This document shows, piece by piece, positions 33,847 through 43,526 of a stretch of DNA of 64,000 bases; the first letter of the stretch is position 1; every line of letters begins with the position of its first letter. The notes beneath the pieces were generated by a model, which saw only the letters and a list, made by a program, of their open reading frames with translations, was not told where the DNA came from and made no database searches. The position numbers were made by a program, and so were the translations under genes. The stretch spans positions 110,315 to 174,314 of the forward strand of contig CAZIDP010000003.1 in the NCBI GenBank assembly GCA_964537975.1, given 5' to 3'. Source of the DNA: SCBR16-9 sp964537975 (GTDB lineage Bacteria; Hydrogenedentota; Hydrogenedentia; Hydrogenedentales; SCBR16-9).

Positions 33847-36105
33847 GTGGGGGAAAATCACAATAAGGTGACACGAAGGCACTTTGTTCAATCTAGTGGG
33901 ATGTTTGCCTTGGGAGGGGGGCTGTTTTTGAATATGAAGCCTGAAATGAATAATGCTATCGCGGCTGATATGCCATCTTTAACCTGTCAACCTTGGAGAC
34001 CTGAGGTCACTCAACGTTTATCGCAGGAAACCTACCAGCTTGCTCAACGAGCATTGGCAGGCGAGCATGGCCGTACATTGGTCAAAGCAACCGATGTCAT
34101 ATCCGGCATCTTACCAGATAACTTATCGCCCAACCGTCGTTACGCTGAAGCTGCACGATTGATAGCTGAGAATGCTCCTTTGCGTATCTATCCCAATGAA
34201 CGTATTGTAGGGTCTGCCTCCTTACTTGAAAGTCCCATGCACCGGATTCCTGTTGATGGTTCTTTGAGTGTCAGTCATACCACTATTGGTTTCGCTGATG
34301 CATTACATGCAGGTTTGAAATCCTATAGAGCGCGTGTTGATGAACGTCTGGCCAGAGATGATCTGGACGAACAGGGTGTTGATCTGCTGGTAGCCATGCG
34401 GGATTGTCTCGATGCGATTAACATCTGGCATCAGAGGCACTTGGAGCACCTGGACACGTTGATACAGCGTGCGGAAGGTCATGAACTTGACACACTAAAT
34501 ACTTTATGCTCGGTTCTTTCACGTGTACCTGAAAATCCCCCAGCTTCTTTTCATGAAGCTGTTCAGTCTCTTTGGTTTTTATATGCTTTTCAGCGTTTAA
34601 TGGGGAATTGGCTGGGTATCGGGCGTATCGACGAAATGCTTGGCCAATACCTGGAAGCCGACTTGAAATCTGGACGCATTACGCTGGATGAAGCACGGGA
34701 AATTCTGGCGCATTTCTGGATCAAGGGCTGTGAATGGATAGGTGCCTTTGAAACGCGTGGTACCGGAGATGCGCAACACTACCAGAACATCATACTTTCT
34801 GGTGTTGATCGGGATGGACGAGATGTAACGAACCAGGTAACTTACCTGATCTTGGATATTGTTGAAGAATTACACATTAGTGATTTCCCCATTGCTGTAC
34901 GTATCAATTCCAATTCACCAGACCGATTATTACGTCGTATCGCAGAAGTACAGCGTCATGGCGGTGGTATTGTTGCGATATACAACGAAGATGTGGTCAT
35001 TGATGCCCTGGTGAAGTTTGGATACTCGGTTGAAGAAGCACGGTGTTTCAGTAACGATGGTTGTTGGGAAGTACTGATTCCAGGAAAAACTAATTTTTCC
35101 TATAATCCGTTCGATGCATTGATTTTATTAAATCACGTTATTGGATGTCTGGAATCGCCAGGAAGCCCTGTACCTGAATTTTCAACATTTGAAGACTTGT
35201 ACCAAGCTTATGTAAGCCGCCTGACAGAGCATCTGGAAGCCTTTTTCGATAATATAGCAAATTGGTGTATTGATGGACATGCTCACCCGCTGGTTGCTCT
35301 TTTTGTAGAGGATTGTATCGAACGCGGGCGCGGATACCATCAACGAGGAGCAAAATACAATGTGCTGGCTCCCCATGCCGGACGTCTTGCAAATGTTGCC
35401 AACAGCCTGTTTGTCATTCAGAAGCTGGTGTTTGAGGAGAAACAGCTCAGCCTGAGCGACTTTGTGGAAATACTGCGAAACAATTGGGAAGGGTACGAGC
35501 CATTGCGTCGCAATATCCACAAACGCTTTGAATTTTTTGGTAATGACGACGATGAAGCTGATGCCATGATGCAACGGGTATTTAATGACTACACCGCCCT
35601 GGTGCAGAACCATCGTGAAACCAACGGTATTTTGCATCCATGTGGCATCAGTACTTTTGGCCGTGAAATTGAATGGGGGCAGGACGTGAATGCGGGTAAG
35701 GCTACAGCAGATGGTCACCATCAAGGTGCCATACTCGCCACCAACTTCTCCCCTTCTCCGGGAACAGACAAGAAAGGCCCAACAGCAGTGATTAATTCTC
35801 ATTGCAAGATGGACTTTTCCCGATTGCCCAATGGAGGCACCCTGGAATTGAAGCTGCATCCGGACAGTGTTCGCGGTGATGACGGTCTGATCGTCATGGT
35901 TTCTCTGATGCGTAGTTTTGTGCGTTTGGGTGGTTTTTTTCTTCATATCGACGTTGTAAACTCCGATATGCTGCTAGATGCCCAGCAGAATCCTGAAAAA
36001 TATCCTAACCTGTCGGTACGAATCGCTGGGTGGTCTGCACGTTTCGCAACGCTGGACAAGCATTGGCAAGATATGATTATCCACAGGACACAGCAACTTG
36101 TTTGA
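33847..36105 (+). CDS. glycyl radical enzyme with Tat-like signal
   Basis: A 752-residue member of the pyruvate formate-lyase-like glycyl radical superfamily, strictly anaerobic enzymes. The thiyl Cys is Cys406 in NDGCWEV, and the radical Gly is Gly728 in RIAGWSARF; GPTAVINSHCKMD is the conserved late motif. Two features are unusual. The N-terminus is a full twin-arginine signal (TRRHFVQ, a hydrophobic stretch, AIA cut site near residue 39), whereas these enzymes are normally cytoplasmic. The residue after the radical Gly is Trp, not the usual Tyr. The substrate is not predictable: GCWEV differs from GCVEP of choline and glycerol lyases. Start is GTG with AGGAG 12 bases before. The activase follows after 47 bases. 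Confidence 0.92.
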   Translation: MGENHNKVTRRHFVQSSGMFALGGGLFLNMKPEMNNAIAADMPSLTCQPWRPEVTQRLSQETYQLAQRALAGEHGRTLVKATDVISGILPDNLSPNRRYAEAARLIAENAPLRIYPNERIVGSASLLESPMHRIPVDGSLSVSHTTIGFADALHAGLKSYRARVDERLARDDLDEQGVDLLVAMRDCLDAINIWHQRHLEHLDTLIQRAEGHELDTLNTLCSVLSRVPENPPASFHEAVQSLWFLYAFQRLMGNWLGIGRIDEMLGQYLEADLKSGRITLDEAREILAHFWIKGCEWIGAFETRGTGDAQHYQNIILSGVDRDGRDVTNQVTYLILDIVEELHISDFPIAVRINSNSPDRLLRRIAEVQRHGGGIVAIYNEDVVIDALVKFGYSVEEARCFSNDGCWEVLIPGKTNFSYNPFDALILLNHVIGCLESPGSPVPEFSTFEDLYQAYVSRLTEHLEAFFDNIANWCIDGHAHPLVALFVEDCIERGRGYHQRGAKYNVLAPHAGRLANVANSLFVIQKLVFEEKQLSLSDFVEILRNNWEGYEPLRRNIHKRFEFFGNDDDEADAMMQRVFNDYTALVQNHRETNGILHPCGISTFGREIEWGQDVNAGKATADGHHQGAILATNFSPSPGTDKKGPTAVINSHCKMDFSRLPNGGTLELKLHPDSVRGDDGLIVMVSLMRSFVRLGGFFLHIDVVNSDMLLDAQQNPEKYPNLSVRIAGWSARFATLDKHWQDMIIHRTQQLV

Positions 36106-36152
36106 AACACAATACGAAATTCAGTTCATATACATAGTATGAGGCGAGAACA

Positions 36153-37091
36153 ATGATTCGGGACGGATTGATCTTCGACATTCAGCGGTTTTGTACCCAT
36201 GATGGTCCAGGTATCCGTACTACTGTTTTTCTGAAAGGATGTCCCCTGCGTTGTTGGTGGTGCCACAATCCTGAATCGCAAGACAATCGTCGTGAACTGA
36301 TGTACCACCAATCACTATGTTTGCATTGTGAAGCCTGTGAACGGGTATGTCCACAAGAAAGCGGATATTTACTACTGAAGGACCGTCTTGATTCACCAAA
36401 CGAATGCATTCGTTGCATGGCTTGCGCCAGGGTTTGTCCTGGTGGCGCCATTGAGCTTATTGGACGTCGAATAACTGCAAAAGAAGTCATGAAAGAAGTC
36501 TTGAAAGATGTGGTTTATTACGAAGAGTCTGGCGGTGGTCTGACCATATCGGGTGGTGAGCCGCTGGTGCAGTACCGGTTTTGCATGGAATTACTAAAAT
36601 CTGCTAGAGATGAAGGCCTTCACACAGCTATCGAGACTTCTGGATATGCTCTCCTGGAATCCTACGAAGCTATCCGACCTTATACCAATCTTTTTCTGTG
36701 GGATATCAAAGATACCAACTACCAGCGGCATTTAGAGAACACGGGTGTTGCACTTGATACGATATTGGAACATTTAGCCCATATTGACACTTGGGACGTA
36801 CCAATCATTCTTCGTTGCATTTTAATTCCTGGTGTCAACATGGATCATGCGCATTATAGACGACTTGCTGACTTGTTTCATAAACATACCAATGTAATTT
36901 GCCTGGATATAATGCCATATCATCCGTTGGGACAATCAAAATGGAATGACTTGGGCAAGCCAATAGATGAACGTCAATTAGTGACGCCAGTCCCCACCCC
37001 TTCTGCCTTGGCTGAAGCCCGTTCTTTTTTGAAAAAGATGAATGTCAGGTTGACACCAAGTGATAGGTACGCTTCCGTATTATCCTTGTGA
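36153..37091 (+). CDS. glycyl radical enzyme activating enzyme (radical SAM)
   Basis: A 312-residue cytoplasmic activase that uses SAM and an iron-sulfur cluster to abstract hydrogen from the radical Gly of its partner. The SAM cluster is Cys30, Cys34 and Cys37 in GCPLRCWWC. Two ferredoxin-type 4Fe-4S sites follow, CLHCEACERVC (56-66) and CIRCMACARVC (85-95), which places it with the activases carrying extra clusters rather than PflA itself. SGGEPLVQ is the SAM-binding GGE region. It is in an operon with the enzyme at 33847. Confidence 0.95.
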   Translation: MIRDGLIFDIQRFCTHDGPGIRTTVFLKGCPLRCWWCHNPESQDNRRELMYHQSLCLHCEACERVCPQESGYLLLKDRLDSPNECIRCMACARVCPGGAIELIGRRITAKEVMKEVLKDVVYYEESGGGLTISGGEPLVQYRFCMELLKSARDEGLHTAIETSGYALLESYEAIRPYTNLFLWDIKDTNYQRHLENTGVALDTILEHLAHIDTWDVPIILRCILIPGVNMDHAHYRRLADLFHKHTNVICLDIMPYHPLGQSKWNDLGKPIDERQLVTPVPTPSALAEARSFLKKMNVRLTPSDRYASVLSL

Positions 37092-37108
37092 GGGCATTGT
37101 TACAAAAA

Positions 37109-37149
37109 AAACCGGCCAGTCTTTTATAATTATAAGTGCTGTCCGGTTT
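37109..37149 (+). terminator. bidirectional terminator
   Basis: AAACCGG at 37109-37115 pairs with CCGGTTT at 37143-37149, extended inward by CAG/CTG after one mismatch. It has A's before and a T-rich stretch after, so it can stop both the activase transcript (plus) and the isomerase transcript arriving on the minus strand, whose stop is at 37211. Confidence 0.7.
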
Positions 37150-37210
37150 AAATATTTTGAATATACATGCATGCAAATGCAAAACCATCAAAAAGCTTAA
37201 ACTTCAAAAA

Positions 37211-38188
37211 CTATTGTAGCATAACCCGCCGAATAATTCTTTGACTTTCAGTTGCATCCAGCGTACGCTGGGCTTTTCTGAGTTCTGTTGTATCGAGTTT
37301 TTCGAGTTTTTTCTCTAAAATGGAAAGGTTGCCTACTGCAATTTGTAATGCCTGAAGCGGCTCCATCTGTTGCGGAAGTATATCGATTATGATTGGCCGA
37401 TTTAATTTGGCCACTTTAAGATAAAACAACGCTTCAAGTGTCTCCCAGAGATGTATACCGCCTGGGACTAGCATATCATCCCAAACTCCATGACAATCAC
37501 TGAAGAAAACCTGGAAAAGTTTGCTCGATCGTGTTAAAAATGCAATTGCTTCTGCAGGGTTTTCACCAGCCATCAACGCGTGAGAAAAGTTAATTCCTAC
37601 CCCTACATTTTTCATGGCAATTTCCTGACACATGGAAAGCGCTTTTCCTACCGAAGAGACAGTCAGGTATTTTCTCGGTTCGCGTGCTTTATATGCAATC
37701 GCCACATTTATATCTGGTGATGCATATTTTGCAATTGTCTTGATTGATGATATAACTGTGTTCCAGTGTGTTGAATAATCAACATGAAATGGATAATCAA
37801 AGCCATCAGTTTCAAGACGCAAAGTCACTTCCGTAGCACCGACTTGACGGGCAATATCTGCTGCCTTGCGCCCTTCGTCTATCGCAGCATTTCGTGTCTT
37901 CTGGTGCTGGTGTCCAAAACCTGCCAATGCAAAGCGACGTGAATGCGACAATGTAGTTGTCACACCAGAACAACCCAATCCATAATCTTTCAGCATGCGC
38001 CGTATTTCTTTGGCTGGAAGTTCTTGTGAAACATCCGTTTGAGACAATTCAATAGCCGAAATTCCACGGACTTTGGAAACAAGCCCCAATGCTTCTTGAA
38101 ATTTGATTGGCTCGCGATATCCTTCCACACAATATTTGTCTCGGGCATCAGAAAAAAGCCACAGACCGGTGGAATATGTAAAACTCAT
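37211..38188 (-). CDS. sugar isomerase/epimerase, xylose-isomerase-like TIM barrel
   Basis: A 325-residue TIM-barrel protein similar to L-rhamnose isomerase-like and other metal-dependent sugar isomerases. Family motifs are VTLRLETDG (first metal Glu), INFSHALMAGENPAEA and SDCHGVWDDMLVPGG (metal His and Asp). ATG 38188 follows AGGAG at eight bases; a TTG at 38194 is the alternative. It is convergent with the activase and not in its operon. The canonical Asp of the third ligand motif (usually LDxGH) is Asn here, so activity or specificity could differ. Substrate not assigned. Confidence 0.78.
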   Translation of the reverse strand: MSFTYSTGLWLFSDARDKYCVEGYREPIKFQEALGLVSKVRGISAIELSQTDVSQELPAKEIRRMLKDYGLGCSGVTTTLSHSRRFALAGFGHQHQKTRNAAIDEGRKAADIARQVGATEVTLRLETDGFDYPFHVDYSTHWNTVISSIKTIAKYASPDINVAIAYKAREPRKYLTVSSVGKALSMCQEIAMKNVGVGINFSHALMAGENPAEAIAFLTRSSKLFQVFFSDCHGVWDDMLVPGGIHLWETLEALFYLKVAKLNRPIIIDILPQQMEPLQALQIAVGNLSILEKKLEKLDTTELRKAQRTLDATESQRIIRRVMLQ

Positions 38189-38967
38189 GAACAATTCTCC
38201 TATGGTACAAGTAGGAATAAGTACCCTGATTGCGAAAATTTAGAAAAAATCGTCGAGAAACAGCCTATGCAATTATTGGCAAAGGTATTCAGGGAACTAC
38301 GGGGATAAGAGATAGAAACAGGGAACCTGAAATCGGAGTTAGTATATAGCAGATCGTTTTAAATGTCAAGAATTCCCTCAATAACCCCATTAATACTAAT
38401 ATAAATGATAAATAAAACGCAAAATAGCGCCAAAATGGAACATAGAAATTAACCGCTCCTGCGCAAGTTACTAACCGCAATCTAAATTTGAATGAAGATA
38501 ATTCAATAGATTCTGGTAATTTTCTGGAAGAAAATATTTTGAACACTATAAAAAAGAAGAGGCGAGTGCAGGCAGCGGGGGAAACTGCGTTTCTGCACTC
38601 GCCGGTGGCGGGAACCAGTCATTGCTGACTGTATAATTCGGTGGGTTAGGGGGAATAACCACATCCGAAAGTGTAGATCATAAACTGAATAAATCTTGTT
38701 TTTATTTCCAGCTACAGATTTTAGTTGTCTGTCCCTGTTTCATATAGTTAAACCTATTGTACCTAATTTATATTCCAGATGCTGATAATTTTTGTAATTA
38801 TTTTTTACATGCTGCTTGAGCAAATATTTTTTATTCAACAATTAATAATACTGTAAATATAGAGGGCTTCTGCTCGCAGATTAGTTTGTTTTCAATTACC
38901 ACTGCGGAAGGTTGACTCTTCATCAGAAATCATACACAATAAATGAGTCTAACACGGGGTGCAATTC
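38189..38967. other. intergenic region with non-coding RNA candidate
   Basis: About 780 bases between the divergent isomerase and the HEAT-repeat gene. Nothing codes convincingly. A GC-rich hairpin series at 38548-38665 is listed separately. CAGGGAAC occurs twice near 38290-38330. The rest is AT-rich and should hold the promoter of the HEAT gene. Confidence 0.45.
38548..38665 (-). ncRNA. candidate structured RNA or leader with terminator
   Basis: Read on the minus strand: hairpin GGTTA/TAACC (38644-38660), hairpin CAGTCA/TGACTG with a four-base loop (38616-38631), then a strong stem of 11 perfect pairs (GGCGAGTGCAG at 38561-38571 with CTGCACTCGCC at 38593-38603, plus inner GCAG/CTGC) followed by TCTTCTTTTTT. 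That is a textbook terminator after two hairpins, although no gene precedes it on this strand. It may be a small RNA gene, or a leader of the isomerase gene about 350 bases downstream. Confidence 0.55.
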
Positions 38968-40182
38968 ATGCAATTTAAAGTAAACATAAAATATTTTATT
39001 CTAATTCTTTTTATCACTATGGTGTTTGACCAGCAAACATCCCTGTCAGTTGGACCTTTATTTTCCCAGCCAATTCCATTGACATTCGAAACACCATATA
39101 TGCACCCATATGAGCCAACAGAAAAAAGTGTTTCAACTCACAGTGACAATGAATCTGAACCAAGTCATGAAATAAGTATTGATCCGGATACAGTAATTTC
39201 ACAAGAGGGGGAAACCGATTCAGATATAATCTGGGAAACATCTGGTTTGGGTTCCAGTGTAGAACGATCGGTTCAATTGCTACTAGACAGCCCAGTGATA
39301 TGGGAAAGACCAGACCCACATGTAATTACTGAGTCAGGCCGTGCTGTGGGAGAGTCGCATTCTGCTATGATGGGACAGGTATATTCTATGGATGTGCAAG
39401 CGCGTGTTCGAGGTGTAGAAGCCATGTTGTCACGCGTTGCAGAAGAAAATCAACCGCTACCAGATGAGTTATTATGGGCTCTTGCCGATTCAAGTGAAAG
39501 TGTACGTACTACGGCAGCATCAGGAATTCAGAATTTACCTCCGTCCGCTATGGGAGCAGCAGCACAACAACGATTGTCTGAGTATATCCTGTCGGTTTAT
39601 GCAAGTATGGATGCCAATCTGATAGCACCGGTAGACGATGTTCTCCCCTATCTTCGCCGATGGCTTACCCAACCAATGACAACTACTTTGGAAAACAGTA
39701 CTGAAGTATTGACGCGAAGGCGTGCAGCTGCATACGCTTTAGGTAAAATGAAAGTGGATGAAGCAGCTGAATTGCTGGTACGCGGTGTATGGGCGGATGA
39801 CCCACTACTTTCCTGGTCGTGTGCTGAGGGACTCCATATGCTTGAAAGCACTGCTGTACTTGGTGATTGGGTAAATATTTTGCAACACCCACAAGATACT
39901 ATTCGTATCCTGGCTGTTAGTGCTTTGGGACGAATCGGAGGACCGGAAGCCTTACGTGCATTGCGCGCCATTCTGTTTGGTGAAATGGAAAGTGATTACA
40001 ACATGCAGTTACAGGCATTGCAAGCGATTACCAATTACAGCCAGTGCGAAGCAGTTCCGATCCTGATTGAGGTCTTGGAACAAAGCCCCCGACTTCGATC
40101 AACCGCAGCCAATTTCCTGAGACAAATCACCAATCAGGAAATTGGTGACCACCCAGATGACTGGCGCCAATGGTATCAATGA
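38968..40182 (+). CDS. secreted HEAT-repeat protein
   Basis: A 404-residue exported protein with a signal peptide (residues 1-27, hydrophobic core FILILFITMVF). An acidic, low-complexity linker covers about residues 40-100. From residue 135 helices repeat with a HEAT/PBS-lyase pattern, for example RRAAAYALGKMKVDEAAELLVRG, then IRILAVSALGRIGGPEALRALR and LQALQAITNYSQCEAVPILIEVL. Such arrays are protein-binding scaffolds; no enzymatic residues are seen. ATG 38968 follows CACGGGGTG. Partner unknown. Confidence 0.82.
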   Translation: MQFKVNIKYFILILFITMVFDQQTSLSVGPLFSQPIPLTFETPYMHPYEPTEKSVSTHSDNESEPSHEISIDPDTVISQEGETDSDIIWETSGLGSSVERSVQLLLDSPVIWERPDPHVITESGRAVGESHSAMMGQVYSMDVQARVRGVEAMLSRVAEENQPLPDELLWALADSSESVRTTAASGIQNLPPSAMGAAAQQRLSEYILSVYASMDANLIAPVDDVLPYLRRWLTQPMTTTLENSTEVLTRRRAAAYALGKMKVDEAAELLVRGVWADDPLLSWSCAEGLHMLESTAVLGDWVNILQHPQDTIRILAVSALGRIGGPEALRALRAILFGEMESDYNMQLQALQAITNYSQCEAVPILIEVLEQSPRLRSTAANFLRQITNQEIGDHPDDWRQWYQ

Positions 40183-40300
40183 ATTTGAAGTAACGAATTC
40201 GTGTTTCTATATGGAATAAATACTTATCCTTGAAAGAAAAGGTATTCTAAATTAGTTGTCGGATTTACTTGACGTCTTTTAACGCTGAAAGGAAAGAACA

Positions 40301-41008
40301 ATGTGGATGCGTATACCAGTAGCATTGATGCTAGTTTTTTTGTATGGCCATATCAACCTGGGGTGCTCATTATTTTCGATGAATCAATCAGAAGCATCTG
40401 AACGTATGCCAGTAGGTTCACCAACACCGGCACCTTCTGGAAGCGAATGGGTCGCCTTGCTTGAAGGTGAGCATGAAGAGCACTGGGAGAATGTATCAGA
40501 TAATCAAGACATATTCAAAATTGAAGACGGGATACTGCACATCCCCGGTCAGACAAATACCCGTTATATTGCTTACACGCAACAAGCATTTGAAGATTTT
40601 GAGTTGCATGTTGAATTTCGGTTGGCAAATTCAACCAATAGTGGAGTTTTTATTCGGTCATCATTGGAAGACCCTGTTTTCGCCGGGATGGAGATTCAAG
40701 TGATTGATGATCATGGCTCATGGCCCAGCAATCAGGGCAGTGGCTCCTTGTATGATGTTGCAACACCAATGTTTAACCTGTCATTACCAGCAGGTGAATG
40801 GAACAGCATGCGCATTCGGTGTGAAGGGGCTACCTTAACTGTTCATATGAATGGCTGGAAAGTGCTTGAGGTGGATTTGGATTTATTAACAATGCCGGTG
40901 GGAAAATTTGATACGCCTCTGGCAGAATTACCTCGCGATGGATATCTCTTACTGCAAGACCATGGTGGTGAGATCTGGTACAGAAATATTTTAATAAAAA
41001 CATTATAA
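40301..41008 (+). CDS. DUF1080 (3-keto-disaccharide hydrolase-like) lipoprotein
   Basis: A 235-residue exported protein with a probable lipobox ending NLGC at about residue 22. The mature part is a concanavalin-like beta-sandwich of the DUF1080 family: FEDFELHVEFRLANSTNSGVFIRS and GMEIQVIDDHGS are the family signatures, and GPG-like ends GYLLLQDHGGEIWYRNILIK. Family members hydrolyse or bind sugars, some acting on 3-keto-glycosides. AAAGGAAAG precedes the ATG. Confidence 0.85.
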   Translation: MWMRIPVALMLVFLYGHINLGCSLFSMNQSEASERMPVGSPTPAPSGSEWVALLEGEHEEHWENVSDNQDIFKIEDGILHIPGQTNTRYIAYTQQAFEDFELHVEFRLANSTNSGVFIRSSLEDPVFAGMEIQVIDDHGSWPSNQGSGSLYDVATPMFNLSLPAGEWNSMRIRCEGATLTVHMNGWKVLEVDLDLLTMPVGKFDTPLAELPRDGYLLLQDHGGEIWYRNILIKTL

Positions 41009-41090
41009 AATTAAGCACCCATTAATTGTATAATACTATAGAGAATTTATTTTAATAATACTTTATTACCAAGGGGGAATTTATTGCGTT

Positions 41091-42395
41091 ATGGGATTGA
41101 CAGCATCACAACGTGATTGGCTGGCATTGTCTATGGTGCCGGGCATTGGCACTACTTATTTTATTCGGTTACTTGCCCGTTTTGGCAGTCCGACGAGTGT
41201 TCTTCAAGCAACCGAAGCATCATTACGTGAAATTGTAGGGCCGAAACTGTCTCAGCGAATACGCCAATACAGCAACGCAGCCCATTGTTTCGCTCAGGAA
41301 AAGGCCATGTTGGATTACCAGGCTACGTTGGTAACCATGGACGATAACCGGTATCCAACGCGTCTGGCAGAAATTTACGATCCGCCATTAAGTTTATTTA
41401 CCAGAGGTACACTCCCTGGTCCGGACAGCCCTGCGGTAGCAATTGTGGGTACTCGAAATCCAAGTCAATATGGTCTCCATATGGCCGGTTTACTGGCATC
41501 CGAACTTGCCGCACGAGGTATTACAGTGGTCAGCGGGTTGGCAGAAGGAATAGACTCTGCAGCTCATCAAGGTGCTCTGCGTGTACAAGGCCCCACCATC
41601 GCGGTGCTAGGTTGTGGGGTAGATGTGGTATATCCTGCGAGCAATGCAAAATTAATGCACGATATTGTAAATCAGGGTGGTTGTATTTTGTCCCAGTATC
41701 CCATGGGCGTTAAACCTGGACGAGGACACTTTCCTCAGCGAAATCGTATTATCAGTGGTATATCCCTGGGCACAATTATTATTGAAGCTCCTCCTGGAAG
41801 CGGCTCTCTTATCACAGCACGATTTGCTGCAGAACAGGGGCGAGAAGTTTTTGCAGTACCAGGAGAGGTTGGGCATCGCAACAGTAAAGGGCCGCATGCG
41901 TTAATACGGGAAGGTGCCAAACTTGTAGAAAATGTCGATGATATTCTGGTTGAACTGGATATTCCAGTCGAGTATCAGATCGGAGTCAACCTTGGAGAGT
42001 TTAATCAAGTCCTGTCCAATCCTAACCTACAAATGGATGCTGCAATTGATGAGCCACCAGCACATTCAGAAGACACTGCTGCCAGCGTGGCGGTAAGTGC
42101 CAACGTCTCACGTGTTATTCAGAACAGAAATTTGAGCCAAAGTACACGGAAATCATCTGCAGTAGTGCCAAAGAGAACATGTGAAATCCAGCATGACAAA
42201 GTTGAGCGACCAAATGTTGCTGTCACGCCAACAGAAAGAGACATACTGTCCGTCTTGCACAGTGACGGCTCCTATGTTGATGAAATAGCACTTGCCTGCC
42301 GAATACCTCTGTCAGAAGCACTTGGTTCCTTAACTATGCTCGAATTAAAAGGTCTGGTACAGCAATTCAGTGGCAAGCGATTTGTCCCACGATGA
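41091..42395 (+). CDS. dprA: DNA processing protein DprA
   Basis: A 434-residue recombination mediator that loads RecA on incoming single-stranded DNA during transformation. An N-terminal helix-hairpin-helix-like region is followed by the Rossmann core with VGTRNPSQYG, VSGLAEGIDSAAHQGAL, VLGCGVDVVYPASN and SPPGSG-type EAPPGSGSLITARFAAEQGR. The C-terminal 60 residues are a DprA winged helix. Between them is an unusually long low-complexity linker of about 90 residues. The stop nearly touches lpxK. No other competence gene is near. Confidence 0.96.
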   Translation: MGLTASQRDWLALSMVPGIGTTYFIRLLARFGSPTSVLQATEASLREIVGPKLSQRIRQYSNAAHCFAQEKAMLDYQATLVTMDDNRYPTRLAEIYDPPLSLFTRGTLPGPDSPAVAIVGTRNPSQYGLHMAGLLASELAARGITVVSGLAEGIDSAAHQGALRVQGPTIAVLGCGVDVVYPASNAKLMHDIVNQGGCILSQYPMGVKPGRGHFPQRNRIISGISLGTIIIEAPPGSGSLITARFAAEQGREVFAVPGEVGHRNSKGPHALIREGAKLVENVDDILVELDIPVEYQIGVNLGEFNQVLSNPNLQMDAAIDEPPAHSEDTAASVAVSANVSRVIQNRNLSQSTRKSSAVVPKRTCEIQHDKVERPNVAVTPTERDILSVLHSDGSYVDEIALACRIPLSEALGSLTMLELKGLVQQFSGKRFVPR

Positions 42396-42402
42396 TGAAA
42401 TC

Positions 42403-43413
42403 ATGTATCACAAATTAAAAATGATTTTTTATATCTTGAGCGAACGAATTCGGCGTGGTGAACCAATACCTATACTTCTTTCAGGACTTTTACTGGCATT
42501 CACACCAGTCTCCCGCCTCGGCATGTGGAAGCGTAAACGACGGGTCAAAGTGCGTGTCCCTGCATATGTCATCAGTATTGGTAACCTGACTACTGGTGGT
42601 GTCGGAAAAACACCTGCGGTGATTGCCCGTGCTCAGGAGGAAATACAGAAGGGTAGCCGGGTCGCTATATTGACACGTGGTTATGGCAGCAAGAAAACTC
42701 ATGAGCCCTATGTTGTGCCTCCCGGTTCATTCAAACCTGATATGGTTGAATGGATTGGGGATGAACCAGCATTGATAATGCGCCGATTACCTGAAGTCGG
42801 CCTTGTTAAAGCAGCAGATCGGGTGGCAGGTGCCAAAGCGGCCATACATCAATTGAAATGCAACACCCTGATTTTGGACGATGGCTATCAATCATTGTAC
42901 CTGGAGCGTGATGAAAACATATTGTTGTTGGATGCCAATGCGCCATTTGGTAATGGATATTTGCTTCCCAGGGGGATTCTGCGAGAACCAGTTGCCGAAA
43001 TGAAACGAGCTACTGAAATTGTACTAACCCGTTGCGATCAATGCACACCTGAAGCGTTGGCAAATATTACAACAGAAATAAAGAAATATGTTTCCATTCC
43101 TATACGCTACACCAACCATGTACCAACTGGATTGTGGGAACCAGGCAGCGGAAACAGATACCCACTCGATTGGTTAGCTGATCGACCTATGGTAGCCCTG
43201 TGCGGAATAGCACGGCCTGAAGTTTTTTTTCAAACTTTGGAAATGCTTGGCGTTAAAATTGTTGATTGGATAGCCCTGCCAGATCATGGAACTATTTCAG
43301 ATAACATGTTGGACCGTGAACACTGGATAATAACCACAGAGAAAGATGCCATGCGGCTACCTGCCGGGCAATGGAAAATAATGGCATTGATTATTGAAAT
43401 ACGTGAAATATGA
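42403..43413 (+). CDS. lpxK: tetraacyldisaccharide 4'-kinase
   Basis: A 336-residue membrane-associated kinase that adds the 4'-phosphate to lipid A precursor, so the cell makes lipopolysaccharide. The Walker-A-like loop is SIGNLTTGGVGKTP (about residues 59-71), followed by RGYGSK, GDEPALIMRR and the family motif DDGYQS. A hydrophobic N-terminus anchors it to the inner membrane. ATG 42403 is the first start after the dprA stop; other ATG codons lie at 42370 and 42421. It overlaps no gene but is likely co-transcribed with dprA. Confidence 0.94.
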   Translation: MYHKLKMIFYILSERIRRGEPIPILLSGLLLAFTPVSRLGMWKRKRRVKVRVPAYVISIGNLTTGGVGKTPAVIARAQEEIQKGSRVAILTRGYGSKKTHEPYVVPPGSFKPDMVEWIGDEPALIMRRLPEVGLVKAADRVAGAKAAIHQLKCNTLILDDGYQSLYLERDENILLLDANAPFGNGYLLPRGILREPVAEMKRATEIVLTRCDQCTPEALANITTEIKKYVSIPIRYTNHVPTGLWEPGSGNRYPLDWLADRPMVALCGIARPEVFFQTLEMLGVKIVDWIALPDHGTISDNMLDREHWIITTEKDAMRLPAGQWKIMALIIEIREI

Positions 43414-43526
43414 CAAATTGTGTTAACTTTTTTAATTCATTTTGCTGCATTGTATAGATTGTTGATTGGGTTTGTTGAAGTACTTTTATAGATCGCATTG
43501 AATGGGAAATAGGGGCTTATGTTACA

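Noticed and set aside
35182..35946. Minus-strand open frame of 254 residues
   Set aside because: Antisense shadow of the glycyl radical enzyme gene, which has strong family motifs throughout.
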